Below, one piece after another: positions 22,566 to 36,429 of a DNA stretch of 64,000 nt. Numbering within the stretch: the stretch's first letter is position 1; the number at the start of each line of letters is the position of its first letter. Origin of the DNA: Tetrahymena elliotti 4EA. Lineage: Eukaryota > Ciliophora > Oligohymenophorea > Hymenostomatida > Tetrahymenidae. A program made the position numbers and the translations under genes. The DNA lies in assembly GCA_000231825.2 (NCBI GenBank), contig JH720295.1, positions 1,557,736-1,621,735 on the forward strand, read 5' to 3'. Below the pieces are notes generated by a model. That model was not told the DNA's origin, did no database searches, and saw nothing but the letters and a program-made list of their open reading frames with translations.

Positions 22566-23751
22566 TTTTTACCTTTTTTAGATAAATATTACTTTTTTAC
22601 TTTGAAAATAGTTCTAAAAAATTAATATATTTTTAATCTAAATAGTATTGATTCTTTTGGATGGTTTTCAAAATTAATTAAATAAAAAAATCTGCCAAAA
22701 GCTAAGATTTAGCACCACTATTTTGAATATATTTTAAGCTAAAATAAAACATATTTCAAAAAAGATTTTTTACTATTGAAAGTGTTTCACTTATTCCAAA
22801 AAATAAATTTATAAATAAATAAAATATTAAATCTTATTTTTGTTTTCATTACTTTGTATTGAATAAAAATATAATAAATCTTTTTATTGAATTTCTTTCG
22901 GGTTCATTAGTATTTTTTATAATTTATTTAGACTTTAACTACTCTGAATCTAAATATTTTAATGATTGGGTATCACATTATTAATACCAACAACTTTAAA
23001 TTGTTGATGCTTAAATGATTTCTTTTTGTGAGAAAAAATAAAATATTAAATGAGTAAAAATTTAAAGTAAATATTTGAAATGATTCAAAAAAGAGCCAAT
23101 AAATTGATAAATAAATGAGAGGATTTACTAAAAATAAATAAAGAAATTCCAAATAAAATTATTTAGATAATAATTTGCTAATTATTAAAAATTTGATAAT
23201 TTTAAATTTATTGCAATTAAAATTTTTAAATTTCTAAGAAACTAAAAATGAAATCATTTTTAAGTTATGTCTTGCTAATTAACACATTTGCATTAATTTA
23301 AATGCTCATGAAAATTAAGAAGAAGATTTTTGAGAATTGTGATTGAATCTTATGAGTTGATAAAGGTATGTTGAATATATTCAAATTTAATCTAAGAATA
23401 AATTTTAAATAAAATATTTAATCTCATCACTCATTTTATGATCGAATTATGATCTCATACCTATTAGAAATTTATTATTAATTTTATTACTAATTTAAAT
23501 ATCAAATTTTAAAATTAACTCACTTAATTTAATTTTGTTTGTTACTATCTGAATTTATTTAAAAGAATAAAGGTGATTATTAATAAATAAAAGGTTAATT
23601 ATTGTAGTTTAAATGTATTTATTTTTAAATTTTATTTCTAGATTATTTAAATAAATGTTAAGTTCGTTATTAAGTTATTAAGAAGAGAAATTGTTTAATT
23701 AATTTGGTTATTATATTAATTAGAAGTAATTTTTAAGGAGATATTTATTAC
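22566..23751. other. Intergenic, no gene seen
   Basis: About 1.2 kb of AT-rich sequence between the start of the cyclin (-) and the start of a small plus-strand ORF. No repeats or coding frames that can be supported. Confidence 0.5.
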
Positions 23752-24072
23752 ATGATCAAGATATCATAAGTATTTATTATTGCTTTATTGTTTAAAGTAA
23801 AGATATTTTTTATCTTTACAATAAAACTATGTAAAGCATAGCTATTAAGAGGTTTACTTTAGGCTAAGATTTCAAATGTATGCAATGATAAATAAGAAGA
23901 AGAAACTTTATTAGAAAAAAATACTAAAAAGATAATAGTAGGTAGTTAGTAATTTTAGTAGATAAGTAATAGTTTTATTAGGAATTTAAGAAAGAAGGAA
24001 GGAAGTTATTAATAGGTCTTTAGAAATAAGACAATAAATATCTTAGCTTTTAATAGGGAGGAAGATTAGTGA
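23752..24072 (+). CDS. Small ORF, possible secreted protein
   Basis: ATG-to-TGA frame of 106 codons in ciliate code. A hydrophobic N terminus (MIKISQVFIIALLF) could be a signal peptide. It is followed by a hydrophilic, Gln/Glu/Lys-rich chain (KQEEETLLEKNTKK, QQFQQISNSF) with codon use like the real genes here. No family is recognised. With a single stop codon in the code, frames of this size arise by chance, so the call rests on composition and on the placement of ATG and hydrophobic stretch. Confidence 0.3.
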
Positions 24073-26123
24073 AGAATAGATTCTTAGAGTTAATTAGTAA
24101 TAAAGCAAGATGAGATGAGTTTCCATTTAAATCAGCAATCAAAAAGAAATTAGAGGTTTTTAAGATAGAAATCGTAAAAGGAAAGAGAGAAAGGGAAGAA
24201 AAAAGGAGTATAAAAGATATATAATATCTTTATATATCGTTTTTTTTTGAAAGAAGGAGGTCAAAAATGTGTTATGTTATACAATACTTTTGATATATAA
24301 AATTCAATGTTAGTTACTATAATTAATAAATTAAATTGTTAAGTAAGAAAGTAAAGTTAATTCATTTATTCAGAATTATTAATTTTTTTAAAATGCTTGA
24401 CTGGCCAAATTAACATAATTATAAAAAATCTAGCAAGTAGAAGTTTTTAAAGTGTGCAGTCTAAGCAGAATCTTTGTTATTATATGTAAATTTCAATTTG
24501 TTAAACAATGATATAGCTTCCTTTATCATAGCCCAATGTCTTACAAGTAAAATTTCAGTCTTATTTGTGCTCTCTGTGAGTCTTATCAGTTAGGGTTTTA
24601 TAATATAGTTCATTATTGTTTCATAATTTATGGGCTGATATTATAACACAGCTTAATGGTTATTTAGTTTAGTCTGTGAGTGAATAAGTTAGAAAGTAGG
24701 GTATTAAAGTTAGTAAGTGATAGGTAGAGTATTGGTTGTTTTTAATCTTATTCGCAAACTGAAAGCTGAAAATGGAGGGAGATATAATTCTATAGTGAAA
24801 TTGGTTTATCTTTTAAGTTAATTACTTGTGGTTGATTTTTATTTTATAGACTTAGATAGAGTTTTTCTGCTCTATTTTTTATCTAAGCTTGCTTTCAATG
24901 TAAGAAGTAATGACAGGAAGCTAAATCAATAGGAATTAGATTTATTATAGTTATTATTATCAATGTTAATATAGGAGGAGTTAAGGCAAGATTTTTATTA
25001 TATACAATTCAGACTTATAAATTAAACAAGATAAGGGAAGATGAGGGATTATTTATATTTGAGGAAATTGATTTTTTCCAATGTGATCTAATTATAAGGT
25101 TTTCTCACATAGCTTTAGCAATGGAGGCATAATTGATACCAATATGTTGAGAACTGTGCAAACCGTTTTAAGTTAAAGGAAGTACAATCTATAATTTATA
25201 AATTGAAAATGAGTTAATAAATAATTTGAAAAGTTTAAGTATGAAATAGAAATAAACATAAAGAAATTAAGGATTCTAAAGTAAGCAGGAAGTCAATAGG
25301 TAAGATAAAATTCAAATGAAATATTATTATAATTTTCAAGATATTTATCTTAACTTTGTTATTAATATTATTAAAAGTGGGGGCAATCATTTAATTAATA
25401 ATTGATTGTGATTGATTATGATTGATTGAGTGAATGAAATATTACTTGTATTCGTTGATTAAAAATAAATAAATAAATTAATGAATCAATCAAAGTGGAT
25501 TTATTTTGTGGGGAGAAATCAGAAGAAATAAATTAATGTGAAAAGTGAGTAGTTCGATGGCAAAAAATATAATTTTTTTTAATAATTTTTTTTTCTAAAA
25601 ATTCAAAAATTAAAGAAACAAAAAAAAAGAGGAAATCAAGAAAAAGAAAGAGCGTTCATCAATCAATCAATAATATCATTCGTTTGTGATGCGTTCAAAA
25701 AAAAAATAAAAATTCATATCATCATCATAAATCAATCAATCAAAAAATCATCACACTAATTGTGAATAGAAGAGAGAAAATCTAACAAAAAATAAAATCA
25801 AATGAAATAAATTAATTGTATTCTTTCTTGATTATTTGGTAATAATAATAGACAGATAGATAGAGTTGGTTGGTTGATATTCAAATAATTTAATAATTTG
25901 AGTAAAAATATATCTTTCTCTCTCTTTATCTATCTGTTCTATATCTCTATTTCTTGAATTTCATTTAGAGCCACATCCCGCTCAATGAAAAATAATAAAT
26001 TAATTGAAAGAAAATGAAAATAACATCTTCTTTCTCTCTTAATTTTATTGGATTTTTGATAGATTGAAAGAATATTAGAAGCACATATTTAACTAAATTT
26101 AAATTAGATCTCAATCTATCCAA
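24073..26123. other. Unassigned region with a higher-GC block
   Basis: Between about 24360 and 25370 the base composition rises to about 30 percent GC, similar to exons here and well above the spacers. Long frames without TGA exist on both strands. On the minus strand one frame runs from about 25370 to 24365 with a single TGA near 24937, and its 3' part starts at an ATG near 24618 and reads as coding-like (LVRHWAMIKEAISLFNKLKF). No family is recognised and the strand is ambiguous. It may be a gene with undetected introns, a long non-coding RNA or the 3' region of the zinc-finger gene. From 25380 on the sequence is simple: GATT and AATC tetranucleotide runs. Confidence 0.35.
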
Positions 26124-28589
26124 TCAAATTAAAAAAATAAATCTTTTTGTATGTTCATTAAGATTTTTATTGACTTGCTTACTTTGAAATACTTTGAAAA
26201 TTTCATATTAATAATAATAATAAAAGTTAAAAGTGAAAGTTACCTATGGAATCTAGTACTGAGAACTTTGAAGCTTAGAGGAGTAATCCATCATTAGAAT
26301 GCTGTTCATCTGGAGCAAGTCTGAGCTCAACATATGTTGGTGATAGCTGCTATTCATGTTCTAGCTTTAGTTGTTGTAGTCCATCAAATTTAAGAAATCT
26401 ATATTTACTTCATTGTGTTAGCTATTTTGAGATGGATAGACAGCATCTTCTTGGGAGTATTGAGTGCTGTTAAAGAAGGTCTCAACTGGGTAGATGATAG
26501 GTAAGAGAGTATTATTTCCATTGTCTTCTTCATTTTTAACTGAGAAAGGCTCAGATTAAGAAGAAGATTAATGAGAATAAATATTATTTTATACTCCAAG
26601 TGAATGTTGGGACTGCTATTGCTGAGGCTTGTTAAAAGCAGCAGCAGTGGCAGTCATAGCAGGAGCTGAGGAATTTAATTATGATTGTGATGTCTATGTG
26701 TAAGAAATTTGTGATTATTATTAATGTTGTTAGTTTTATTTTTGTGTCGGTTGCATTGATGACGTAGAGCAGCTAGGCACGTAGCAGACTTTTTATGTTG
26801 TTGTACTTCCTTAAATAGCTGTGTTGCTCTAACATAAAGGCCAATTATTGCCGAATTGTTAGGGGATGCACTACTATTCTTATTCATGTTTTTGTTAGTA
26901 ATGAATATTATTTTGTATGTTATTCAAGTTATTGCTATTAATAAATTATTATTATTATTGTGCTGCTACGTTGATACTGTTATTGCTACTACAGTTATTT
27001 ATCAATGTTTCTGTGCATTATTATTAATATTATTACTATTATTTTTCGTTGCTATTTTCCTAAGATAAGGATGAAACAGCATTTTAAGCAACAGCAGCAG
27101 AATTTAATCCAAATGATTAAGGATAGTAGGTAGAAGAGTAATTTATAAAGTTATTCTCAAAGCCACTACCTCCTTCATTTATTTATTGCTGATGCATTTA
27201 AAGCTATTATTAATTGGCATTGATAAATTCGTCTTCAGCAGCCAAAAAGTAGGAGTTCAAATTATTGAAATTGTTTTGGATAGAGCTATTTCCAACAAGG
27301 CCAAGATGGGAGAATATTTCTTCACTGAGCTTACGTTTTTAAATGGGAAGCTACTCTTCAAAAGTGTTAGCGTTGTTATCTAGTAAAAACATTTCTTCGT
27401 TCTTGCAAGTGCTGTATTTTCTATTCTGAGAAGTTACGCAATTTGGCTTTCTGGATAAGGGAGAATTCTTTGAGTCTTTCTTTATTTTCTTTTCCTTTTT
27501 AATAGGAGGAACTCTCAAAGAAGCAGCATTAGCTGCAGCAGAGATGAGATAAAAAGAATTTTCATCATCGTCTTCTTAATCTTACTAGTTTTTCTTGATC
27601 TTATTAACTTCTTTCTACTTAAAGATCATGTTATAAACTTCATCTTCGGAGTCATCGTCATCATCCTCATCTTCTTCTTCATCGTAATCATCTCCATTTA
27701 TTTCGTCAAACCCATATTTTTCACTTAAGTTTTTGTAGTACAAAGCTTGATCTTAGAAGTTGGCTGGAGAGGTAGAAGATGGATAAGATGAAGAAGAGAA
27801 GGAGATAACTGAAGTAGCTGAAGATTAAGGTTGCTATTATTATTGATAATTGGCTCCTTGAAGATTGTTAAGGTTCTAAATTTAATTTTCAAGAGAGTAC
27901 AAATAACAAGCTGCATTTTGCTAGTTTTTATGTTAAGATTCAGAATAGTAGGTATTGTCATTACCAAAAGTAGAAATAGTAGCTGTAGGATTTGATTAGT
28001 TATTCACTGACTTAGAGTCAACATTTTGTTTGAAGTCTCTTTTATCATTTTTTAATGCAAGATTAGACGAAATGCGTTATTGAATTTGATAGTCTTAAGC
28101 TTGCATGAGTTATTGTTAAGCGTTGAAGGAGTTAGGATGGACTCTCTTTAAGTGGCGGATAAGTTAACCATTTTTGAAGAAATCTTTATCACATTCAATG
28201 CATTTGTAGGGCTTTTTCAAGTTATGAATGAATGTTAAGTGCTTATATAAACAAGCACGTTTAGGGAATCTTAAAGAACAAATTTCGCACTAGAAGGGGA
28301 AATCTTCAGCATGTAGAGTCTTGATATGTCTCTCTAAGTGATGCTTGCAAGCAAATTACATGGGACATTGGATGCATTTAAAAGGTTTAGGCTCAGCTGA
28401 GTGAGAAATCATGTGACGTTTTAAGTGTGAATTACGTTTAAAAGTTTTATTGCATTAAGTGCAAGTAAAGTTTTTGATGTTAAGATGAGATTCACGAACA
28501 TGACGAGATAATTTACTCTTTTTAGAAAAAGTACGTTTGCATTATTCACAAACGAATTCAAGGTTTTGTTAGCTATCAAAGTCTTCCAT
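26124..28589 (-). CDS. C2H2 zinc-finger protein, five fingers, Q/N-rich
   Basis: Open for 821 codons from the ATG at 28589 to TGA at 26126-26124. Residues about 12-165 hold five consecutive C2H2 fingers: CEQCKRTFSKKSKLSRH, CTQCNKTFKRNSHLKRH, CIQCPMQFACKHHLERH, CEICSLRFPKRACLYKH and CIECDKDFFKNGQLIRH. The rest is low-complexity: a Ser/Thr-rich stretch, an acidic run (Asp/Glu only, about residues 290-315), a basic cluster (PPIKKEKKIKK) and long Gln/Asn tracts written mostly with TAA and TAG. This is the layout of a DNA- or RNA-binding regulator with an activation-type tail. Targets cannot be predicted. The last ~35 codons become AT-rich. A GT at the GTAACTTTC just before them could start a 3' intron, giving a stop near 26156. 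Composition is less AT-rich than its surroundings. Confidence 0.85.
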
Positions 28590-30394
28590 TTCAATATATA
28601 GATAAATTTGGGAATTGATTTGTTAGATGAGAAGTGATTTTTTATTAATGATAATAATTTAGAATTGATAGTTACTGTTAATAAGATGGATGGATTATTG
28701 AACTTTTTGTTGTTAATAAAAGAAATTTATTCTTATTTTCTTTGGGATTTAACACTAGCTATCAAGTAATAAAATAATCAGGTAGATTAAGTAAGATTTT
28801 AAGATGGTATATCAATAGATTTTTAGGAGTTAGTCTGTAAAATTGAGCTATTATAGCTCTTTTATTCAATAAATCAGAAATTATAAGTTTAAAAAGATTT
28901 CAGCTGTCAGTTAATTAAGTATTCAAAAATATTTTATGAGAAACTTGTCTATCTAACTAGATAAGAAAGGATTTATCAATAGATGATAGATGAATATGTC
29001 CTTCTTAAAAAAAGAGGAATTTGATCTTTGAGAGAGACAGAGCAGAGAGATTGATTGATTGAGTCTAATTTTAGAATCAAGTATAACCAGGATGAGCGAA
29101 TGAACTTGATAATGATGAAATTAATTAATATTTGATTTATTAGATAGTTAGAGTATAGCTTAAAAAGAATCTTAGAAACCTCTGTTTAATTTATATCGAT
29201 GTTTATGATTGATTGATTTGTTAATTAAATGTTTTCCAAGGTGGACTTTCTGGAAATTGGTTATGAGTAAATATATAATTAGGGGTTTTAATCTAATAGA
29301 TTAGATCTACTTAGAAGAGTAATATTGCAGAGCTCAAGCAGATATGTTCAAATTTTGTTCAAAGGATTGAAAAAGTTGGGGTTTTGAAGCTGATTGGCTG
29401 TAGGATAGTGCCTTGAAAATGAAAAAGTATTGTTTTCTTTTTTTTGCTTAGTCTTTATTTGTTTTTTTGATTTAATTTTTTGCTTGTATTCAATTTTTTC
29501 TTTTCTCGTGTTTTTATATTACTTTACTTTTTTAATCAAAAATAAACATGCAAGCAAGCAAGCAAAATAAACAATCAAAATAACAAAGAAACAATTAATA
29601 ATTACCCCAGTCTATTTATGAATTTAATTAACTTTTTATCTTTCCTTAATATTTTTTTTCAATTAAAAAAACAAGCTGTACTTATCAATTTAGTTAGGAT
29701 TTGATTCTTAATTAATATTATTACTTTTTTTTTTGATAGATTCTCTTAATTAAGAATATGACTCATTTTTTTGTTTGATTTGGTATTGATAATATTTACA
29801 ATCATCATTCATTAATTTATTAAAATTACTTCTTCCTACCCACTAAAATATTGATTATTCAAATAATCAAAATTAATCCAACCCCTCCCGATTTGTATCA
29901 CCAAAATTTTATTTATTTATTAAGTGTTTGTATGAGTGATGATATCACTTTCACTAACAATTAAATAATAACTCATAATTGCTTTAATACTACATTAATG
30001 CAGATCACGCGCCCTATTTATTTATCCCCTCACCACGCAAACTCAAAATTCAAAAAACAAAAAAATTAATAATAAAAGCAAAGAGAGAAGAAATCATTAA
30101 AGAAAACAAATAATCTTTTTCTTCCTTCCTTCCTTCGTTCACTCCTTTCTTTCATCTTTTTGAACATCAAATCTTTTTTATTTCTTGTTCATCTTTCATA
30201 AATTTTTAAATAAATTTTTTTCATTTGCTCATTCATTTTTACTATCAAAATATTTAAAAATGAATTCCTTTTATTTTTGTATAAAATCATATTAAGCTTT
30301 TTTTGTTAAAATTAGTCTAGTCCCTTCTAAGTTTATTCCATGAAATTGTTTTTCATTTTTTTTGGTATTCTCGACTACTTATATATATATATAT

Positions 30395-30410
30395 AGTACC
30401 CTAGGGTACT
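30395..30410. other. 16-bp perfect palindrome after an (AT) run
   Basis: AGTACCCTAGGGTACT is a perfect two-fold palindrome directly after a run of AT dinucleotides, in an otherwise AT-only landscape. It could be a protein-binding site or a hairpin. Its location gives no clue to a target gene. Confidence 0.6.
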
Positions 30411-33400
30411 GCCTTTTCGGCTACATACATTAATATAGTTAATAGCTAAATTTTTAAATAAAATTGAAGGAAAGAGAAAAAGAAGTATTGAGTTTTTTGA
30501 TAGATAGTTAGCTATTATCTAGTTTTTTTTATTATAAAAAACAGTATCATCTAAAGATACGAAATTCAAATAATTTTAAAATTTAGTGATTAATTTTCTT
30601 TTAGAAATTTAAATTGTTGAACAAAAATAAAAATAAAATATTAATCTAAAATCTTTATATTAAAATAAATCTATGATAATAAAAAGATTTTTTGTAATAG
30701 TAGTACTTCTTTTTGAAAAACAACTTTATTTTTAACATCAAAAGAAAGAGTAGAAAACTTTGTTATATTATATATTGGGAGTCTGTACGCATTAATTAGA
30801 TTTTAATTTGGAACATTTATAAGCTGGCTAAATTATAATTCCAATCATTTCATGCAAATATAAACTAATAAATTTAATATCATGAATATCGTGAGAAACA
30901 ATTATTGTTGTTAGAATCTATTTTTATATTTATTTCATTGAACTAAGTTCATTAATTTGCTCTTTATTTATATTTTGTATTGATTTAATTACTTTATGTG
31001 CGCAGCTAGAAAGATAGTTAGTTACTAAGATTTTAACGTCTTTTTTAAATATTAAGTAAACTACATGACTTAATATTCTTGCATGTGATATATACAAATG
31101 TTTTTACATAAATAGTCTCTTTTTATTTTATTCTTTTCGAATTCCATTATTATCATTATTATGTGGGTAAAATAAAATCGACATTGCAGTAATAAAATTG
31201 TTAAGTCTTTAATAAAAAATCTAAAAAAAGGTTGACAATTTTCATTTTAAATTGATTTTTGAAAAGTGTTGTCTCTCTTTAAATACTTTATAATAAAAGT
31301 AGTAGGTCTTTTTTTTACTGCCTTATTTTTTTTAAGCATAATATAATCAATTAATCCATGTGCTAAAATTCAAAAATAAATAAAAGAATAAAGAAATAAA
31401 TTGGTAAATGAATGAATAATCAGTAAACTAATGAATGAAAAAGTATTATTGAATAAGAAAATAAATATCTATCTATCTTTCCTTCCTTTCTTCCTTTCTT
31501 TAATTATTTTTATTGTTTTATATTTCTTTGAGAATAGTGAGAAGTCTAAAAAAAGTTAAGCTCATTCCATCGGGTTTAATTATAAAATCATCTTATAGTA
31601 AGAATACTAAAAAAGGGGGATCGAAATTATATTTATTAACTGTAAAAGGGACTTTTATTCATTCTTTTTGTATTCGCGGATAGTAATAAACACCAAAAAA
31701 ACAAAAATAAATTTGAAAATTTAATTTAATTTCAACTTGAAAATATTTCCATTTATCTTAATAAATTGTGTTATTTATTTTTTATATATCAATTCCAAAT
31801 TTAGGATTATTAATTTAGTTAATGTTAGAGTTTACTTCTTTAAATTAATTGACATAAGAGTAAAGTAATTGAAAACTAAAAATATTTCTTAAAGGGAAGT
31901 TAAAAATATGCTATCTTTATATTTAGTGAACAGTTTTGAAATTATGTGGTATTTTGGATTTAAAGTATGTGAATTCAAATTGAGTTGAACAATATATCAT
32001 TAATTTATTTTGTGGTTTGATTTTGTAAGTATAATGAGTTGTTATAATAATAATATTAAAAAGCAACTAAATTTAGAATTGATAAGAATTCAAAGTAAAT
32101 TTTATAAGAATATATCATCAATCTTAAACAACTTTTATTAGCCTTTCACATGTTTTCAAGCAAATTCTGTACTCTCTTTAAATTACTCTTATAAATTCTT
32201 TAAACTAAATATAGAAATATCTCCAATATAATAGTAATTTTTAGAAAGACATTATTCAAGTTTTTTGTTTAAAGCTTAAACGATATGAATGATAGATATT
32301 ATCAAATAAAAATATCCAATAACTATTTGTCTATTTGGTAATATAACAAGTTAATAAAGTTCAAAATTTTGAGAAACTATATTTTTTATTAAATGTGAAT
32401 AGGGAGGGCATTTTAAATGTCTTAATATAGCCAATTTTTTATTTTTACTTGAATGTTTTTTATTGTGAGGGTATCATATAAAAAAAGAAAAAGTTAGTTA
32501 CTTAACTAAGTTAATCTTAGAAACAAATAAATAGATTTATATTGATAGCTAAATAATTAATTAAAATGTAATCACTAAAAATAAGTATTTATGAGCAGAA
32601 ATAAAATTTATTTTAATAAGGTTTCCAATTTCTTTATTAAAGGTGAATGAAAAAAACAAATTCTAAAATAATTATATCTTCTATGATATTTGATTATTTA
32701 TGGTATAATCTAATTCTATTTATTTAGTAATCTTGAAAGCCAAAAAATGAGGGAAAATGTTAAAATTTATAAAAATGCTCATATTCTAAAAGGAAACAGA
32801 TGTGTTTTCTTTTCTTCTATTTTACAATTTTTAAAATTTATTTACAAAATCAACTAATTTTGACAAAGTATTTAGATATGATGATAAGTTCTCAAATAAA
32901 TTCATAAAAATTAAAGCATTCAAAAATATTAGTCTCTAAAATTGCCAATTAAAATTTATTTTTATGTATATTTTATTATAAAAACTTGATGAATATATTT
33001 ATTATATTACATATTACTTCATATTTAAACAATTAAGTATATTTATCTCTATAAAATAGAATATAAATTCATTCATATATTTATCTTAAAACACATTTTA
33101 AGTTTCAAATAAAAAATTTTATTAATATCTTCCATCACTTTTTAAATCATTTTTGTAAAAGAACAATTTTAAAAAACTTAACATAAAGAAAATTTTTTGT
33201 TGAATGGAAAATCTATAATATCTCAAAAATAATTTTTCATTTAAATTAACTTTACCTATCAATTGAATCTTATTTTTCTCATAATTATGATTAATTCTTC
33301 ATTATTTTTGATTCTCAAAAGCCTCTCTCTTTTCTTAATTATCTCTCTTTAATTGATTATAAATTTCAAAAATAATTAGGCTTGAGAAAATTAGATTATG

Positions 33401-35399
33401 ATCTAATCAATCTATCAATCTGGGATATATTTTGAAGAAACTCTATTCTATATCTGATGAAATTTTCCTTAAAATCTATATTTAATCAAAAATAAATGAT
33501 AATTAATAACAACAAAATATAATATATATTAATCGAACTAATGTGGTAGGTCTAGAAAATTAAATTTCTTAATGAAAATATATTTGCAAATAGAAATGTG
33601 CTCTTAAATAATAAATGAAATTGAAGGAATTTAAAATATATTGAATTATAATTTTTTGGTATGGCACGTTACGAGTTTAAATTGATGAGCTTAAAAAAAA
33701 GAAAGAAAAAGGATAATTAAGAGCATAATTTAGGTGAATAAAAAACTCAATCTTTGAATCACTTTGCAAATAATATGAAAGAATTTTAATATTTGTTTAC
33801 TAGTGATTGCTTCCTTATACTTAAAATGCATAATAGATAAATCAATTAAATTGAATTAATGGGGAAATAGAAAAAGTAATGATAGAGTTTATCTTATTTG
33901 CTAAATGGTGTAATAAATATGACATATTAAAAAAACATTGAATATATTGCATTTGATTGAGAATATGATGGTATATTATTTTAATAGAATGATAGTTTCA
34001 CAACTCACTTATATTCTTCTATTGGTTTCTATATCGTAATTATTTTTCTTTCACCTAAAAATAAATCTGTACTGATTTCTATATATAGATTATCTACATT
34101 AATATGACTTAACTAATATATAATTTTGCATAATATTCTTTTTAATTAAAATGGTTCACCAATAATAAGAATAAATAGCCAACAAAATTAAATTCAAATC
34201 ATTTCTATTTGAAAAAGGGGGTTTTTTTGGGAAAATGAAGGATTGCCTATCAGGTTATGTTAAAAAAATGAAGTATTACTTCATATTTTTGCATTCATTT
34301 CCTTAAAAAATACGTTGAATTAATTCTTTCTAAAAATATTAATTAATTACCTTGAAAATTAACACAGGAGGAAAACCATTAAAAATGTTAAAAATTTGTC
34401 AAAAAATAAATTCAAATTCTGCTTTCTTGAATGTGAATCTGATTATTTAAATTACTTATTCATCTATTAATGTAAGAAAATCAGATATATATCTTCACAC
34501 AATCTAAGCAAAGGGGAAAAACCCCCTCCAAAGAAACTAAAAATAATAAAAAATTTCTTCTATTCATCTTGCCTGGTTAATTGAATGATTTGGTTTATTT
34601 CTTGTTAATTAAATGGTTTTGGTATTATCACTAATTTCACTAATTTAAATAACGCTAAATTTATACATTTAAGTAAATCAGATTAAATCATCATTCTAAC
34701 TAATGATTTATTATTAGCTGTATTGATATTTTAGCTTACCATAAATTGATGATATTAGCTCAGTTTAGTTAAATATTTTAAAGATGCTATCAAGACAAAG
34801 TATCTTTCTTACCCTTTAAAACATTCAACCAATTTTAAATTGATGTCTAATAAAAGAATTAAATTTTTAAAGTTACTTTTACTTTATTGGCTTAAGCAAT
34901 AGTAACTCATAAAATACAAAAATTTTAAGAATTCTGATTGGTTATTTATGAATACTTGTAATGATATGGATGATAGTGGATGCAGATAAACATTTAACAA
35001 TTCAAATGACAAATAAATAAGTAAAAAAATAGTCAGTTATGATCTTAAAAAGATAATCAATCATTCATATTTTGTTTTTATTTTTATCTTTTAAATATAA
35101 TATCTATTTTTTTGTAAAGTTGAGATTATTTATACCTTTAAAATTGTTAATTTAAAAAGAAATGCAATTCAAAAAATTGAAATTAAAAAAATGGCAACAA
35201 TTTGAATTATCTTTTAGTAAAAGCTTAATTATTATTGATTTATGATTTATTTTCTTTCTATCCTTCTCACATTTGTTTATTATTTTATTATCTGACTAAT
35301 TTACAAATGATTATTTTTAAAATGAAAATATTTTTGTTCAAAGGAAGACTCTTTGCTGTTCTTATCAAATCTCTCTCTTCAAAGAATAGCTAAACCTAC

Positions 35400-35431
35400 A
35401 AGTATTTTAGCAATTTGTTGCTAAAAATACT
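35400..35431. other. Stem-loop
   Basis: AAGTATTTTAGCAA, a short loop, then TTGCTAAAAATACTA forms a stem of about 13 bp with one bulged base. No terminator role is expected in a eukaryote. It lies in the gene-free region. Confidence 0.55.
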
Positions 35432-36429
35432 ATTAAGCTTCAGATTATCAACTTATGGATCATTTCTTATCCATCATATTATATTTACTGCAGATGCATT
35501 TATTGAACATTAATAATAGCTTTTTTGATCAAGAGCTATCTAGTTTTACAAATTAGTATGATTTCCTGTCTAAATTGATAATTGTTTTTAGGTTTGCGAG
35601 TTAAAAAAACTTATTCTTACCTCCATTTTTATCTTTAAATCAAAAACAACTTCTTTTTTTGTATAATTTCTAGTTTTGTATCTTATTTTTTAATAAACCT
35701 CTTTTTTTCAAAAAAATAATTATTAACAAGACTAAGTCAAAAACAAAAACTAAATTACCTTACTTTTATTTGTTATTTTTTAAATAACTTTTAATTTAAA
35801 TAGTTAATAAAATTTCAAACTAGTTTGAATAAAACTTTACCCATATACTTTTATCAGAAATCTTTAGAATATTTCATAAATTTAATTAAGAATCATTTTA
35901 TTCTTTATTAAAGAAGTCTTATGTTTTTAAATTATTTAACTTAGATAAAAAACATAATAATTATTCTACTATCATCAATCTGTATGATGAAGTATTATTC
36001 TACCATTTTAAAAGGCAGCTATCCTAAATTCTTCTGGTTTTATTAAATTATATAGTATAATCTACTCTATCATCAGCCAGCATTTTTCTAGGGATGTACC
36101 AAATATTATTTTTTTGGATTAGTTTGTTAAATGATCAAAGATCTAAGTATGATATAAATTGACCATATTCCAAATTATTTACATTAAATTAAATTAAGGA
36201 GAATTAGTTGAATAAAGTTTTATTTTGCTGTTGTCTCAAGTGAATCAAATTTTTTATTATAAATTAATTAATTATTATTTAGCTTCATATCTAAACAAAT
36301 TTAAAAAAAATAAAAATGTTGTTAAAAAATAGAAAAGATTTTACAAATCTAACTGAAGTATTTAAATTTCTTTTGAGATATAAATATATTTTATTTTCTA
36401 TCTATTTAAAGTTATTCAACTCTAATTTA

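Noticed and set aside
34205..34535. GGGGGTTTTTTT and CCCCCTCC stretches as telomere-like or paired inverted repeats
   Set aside because: Not tandem GGGGTT units, and the flanks are not complementary beyond the homopolymer runs.
35322..35530. Open frame starting MKIFLFKGRLF
   Set aside because: About 65 codons, contains a stem-loop, and matches no family; chance is sufficient.
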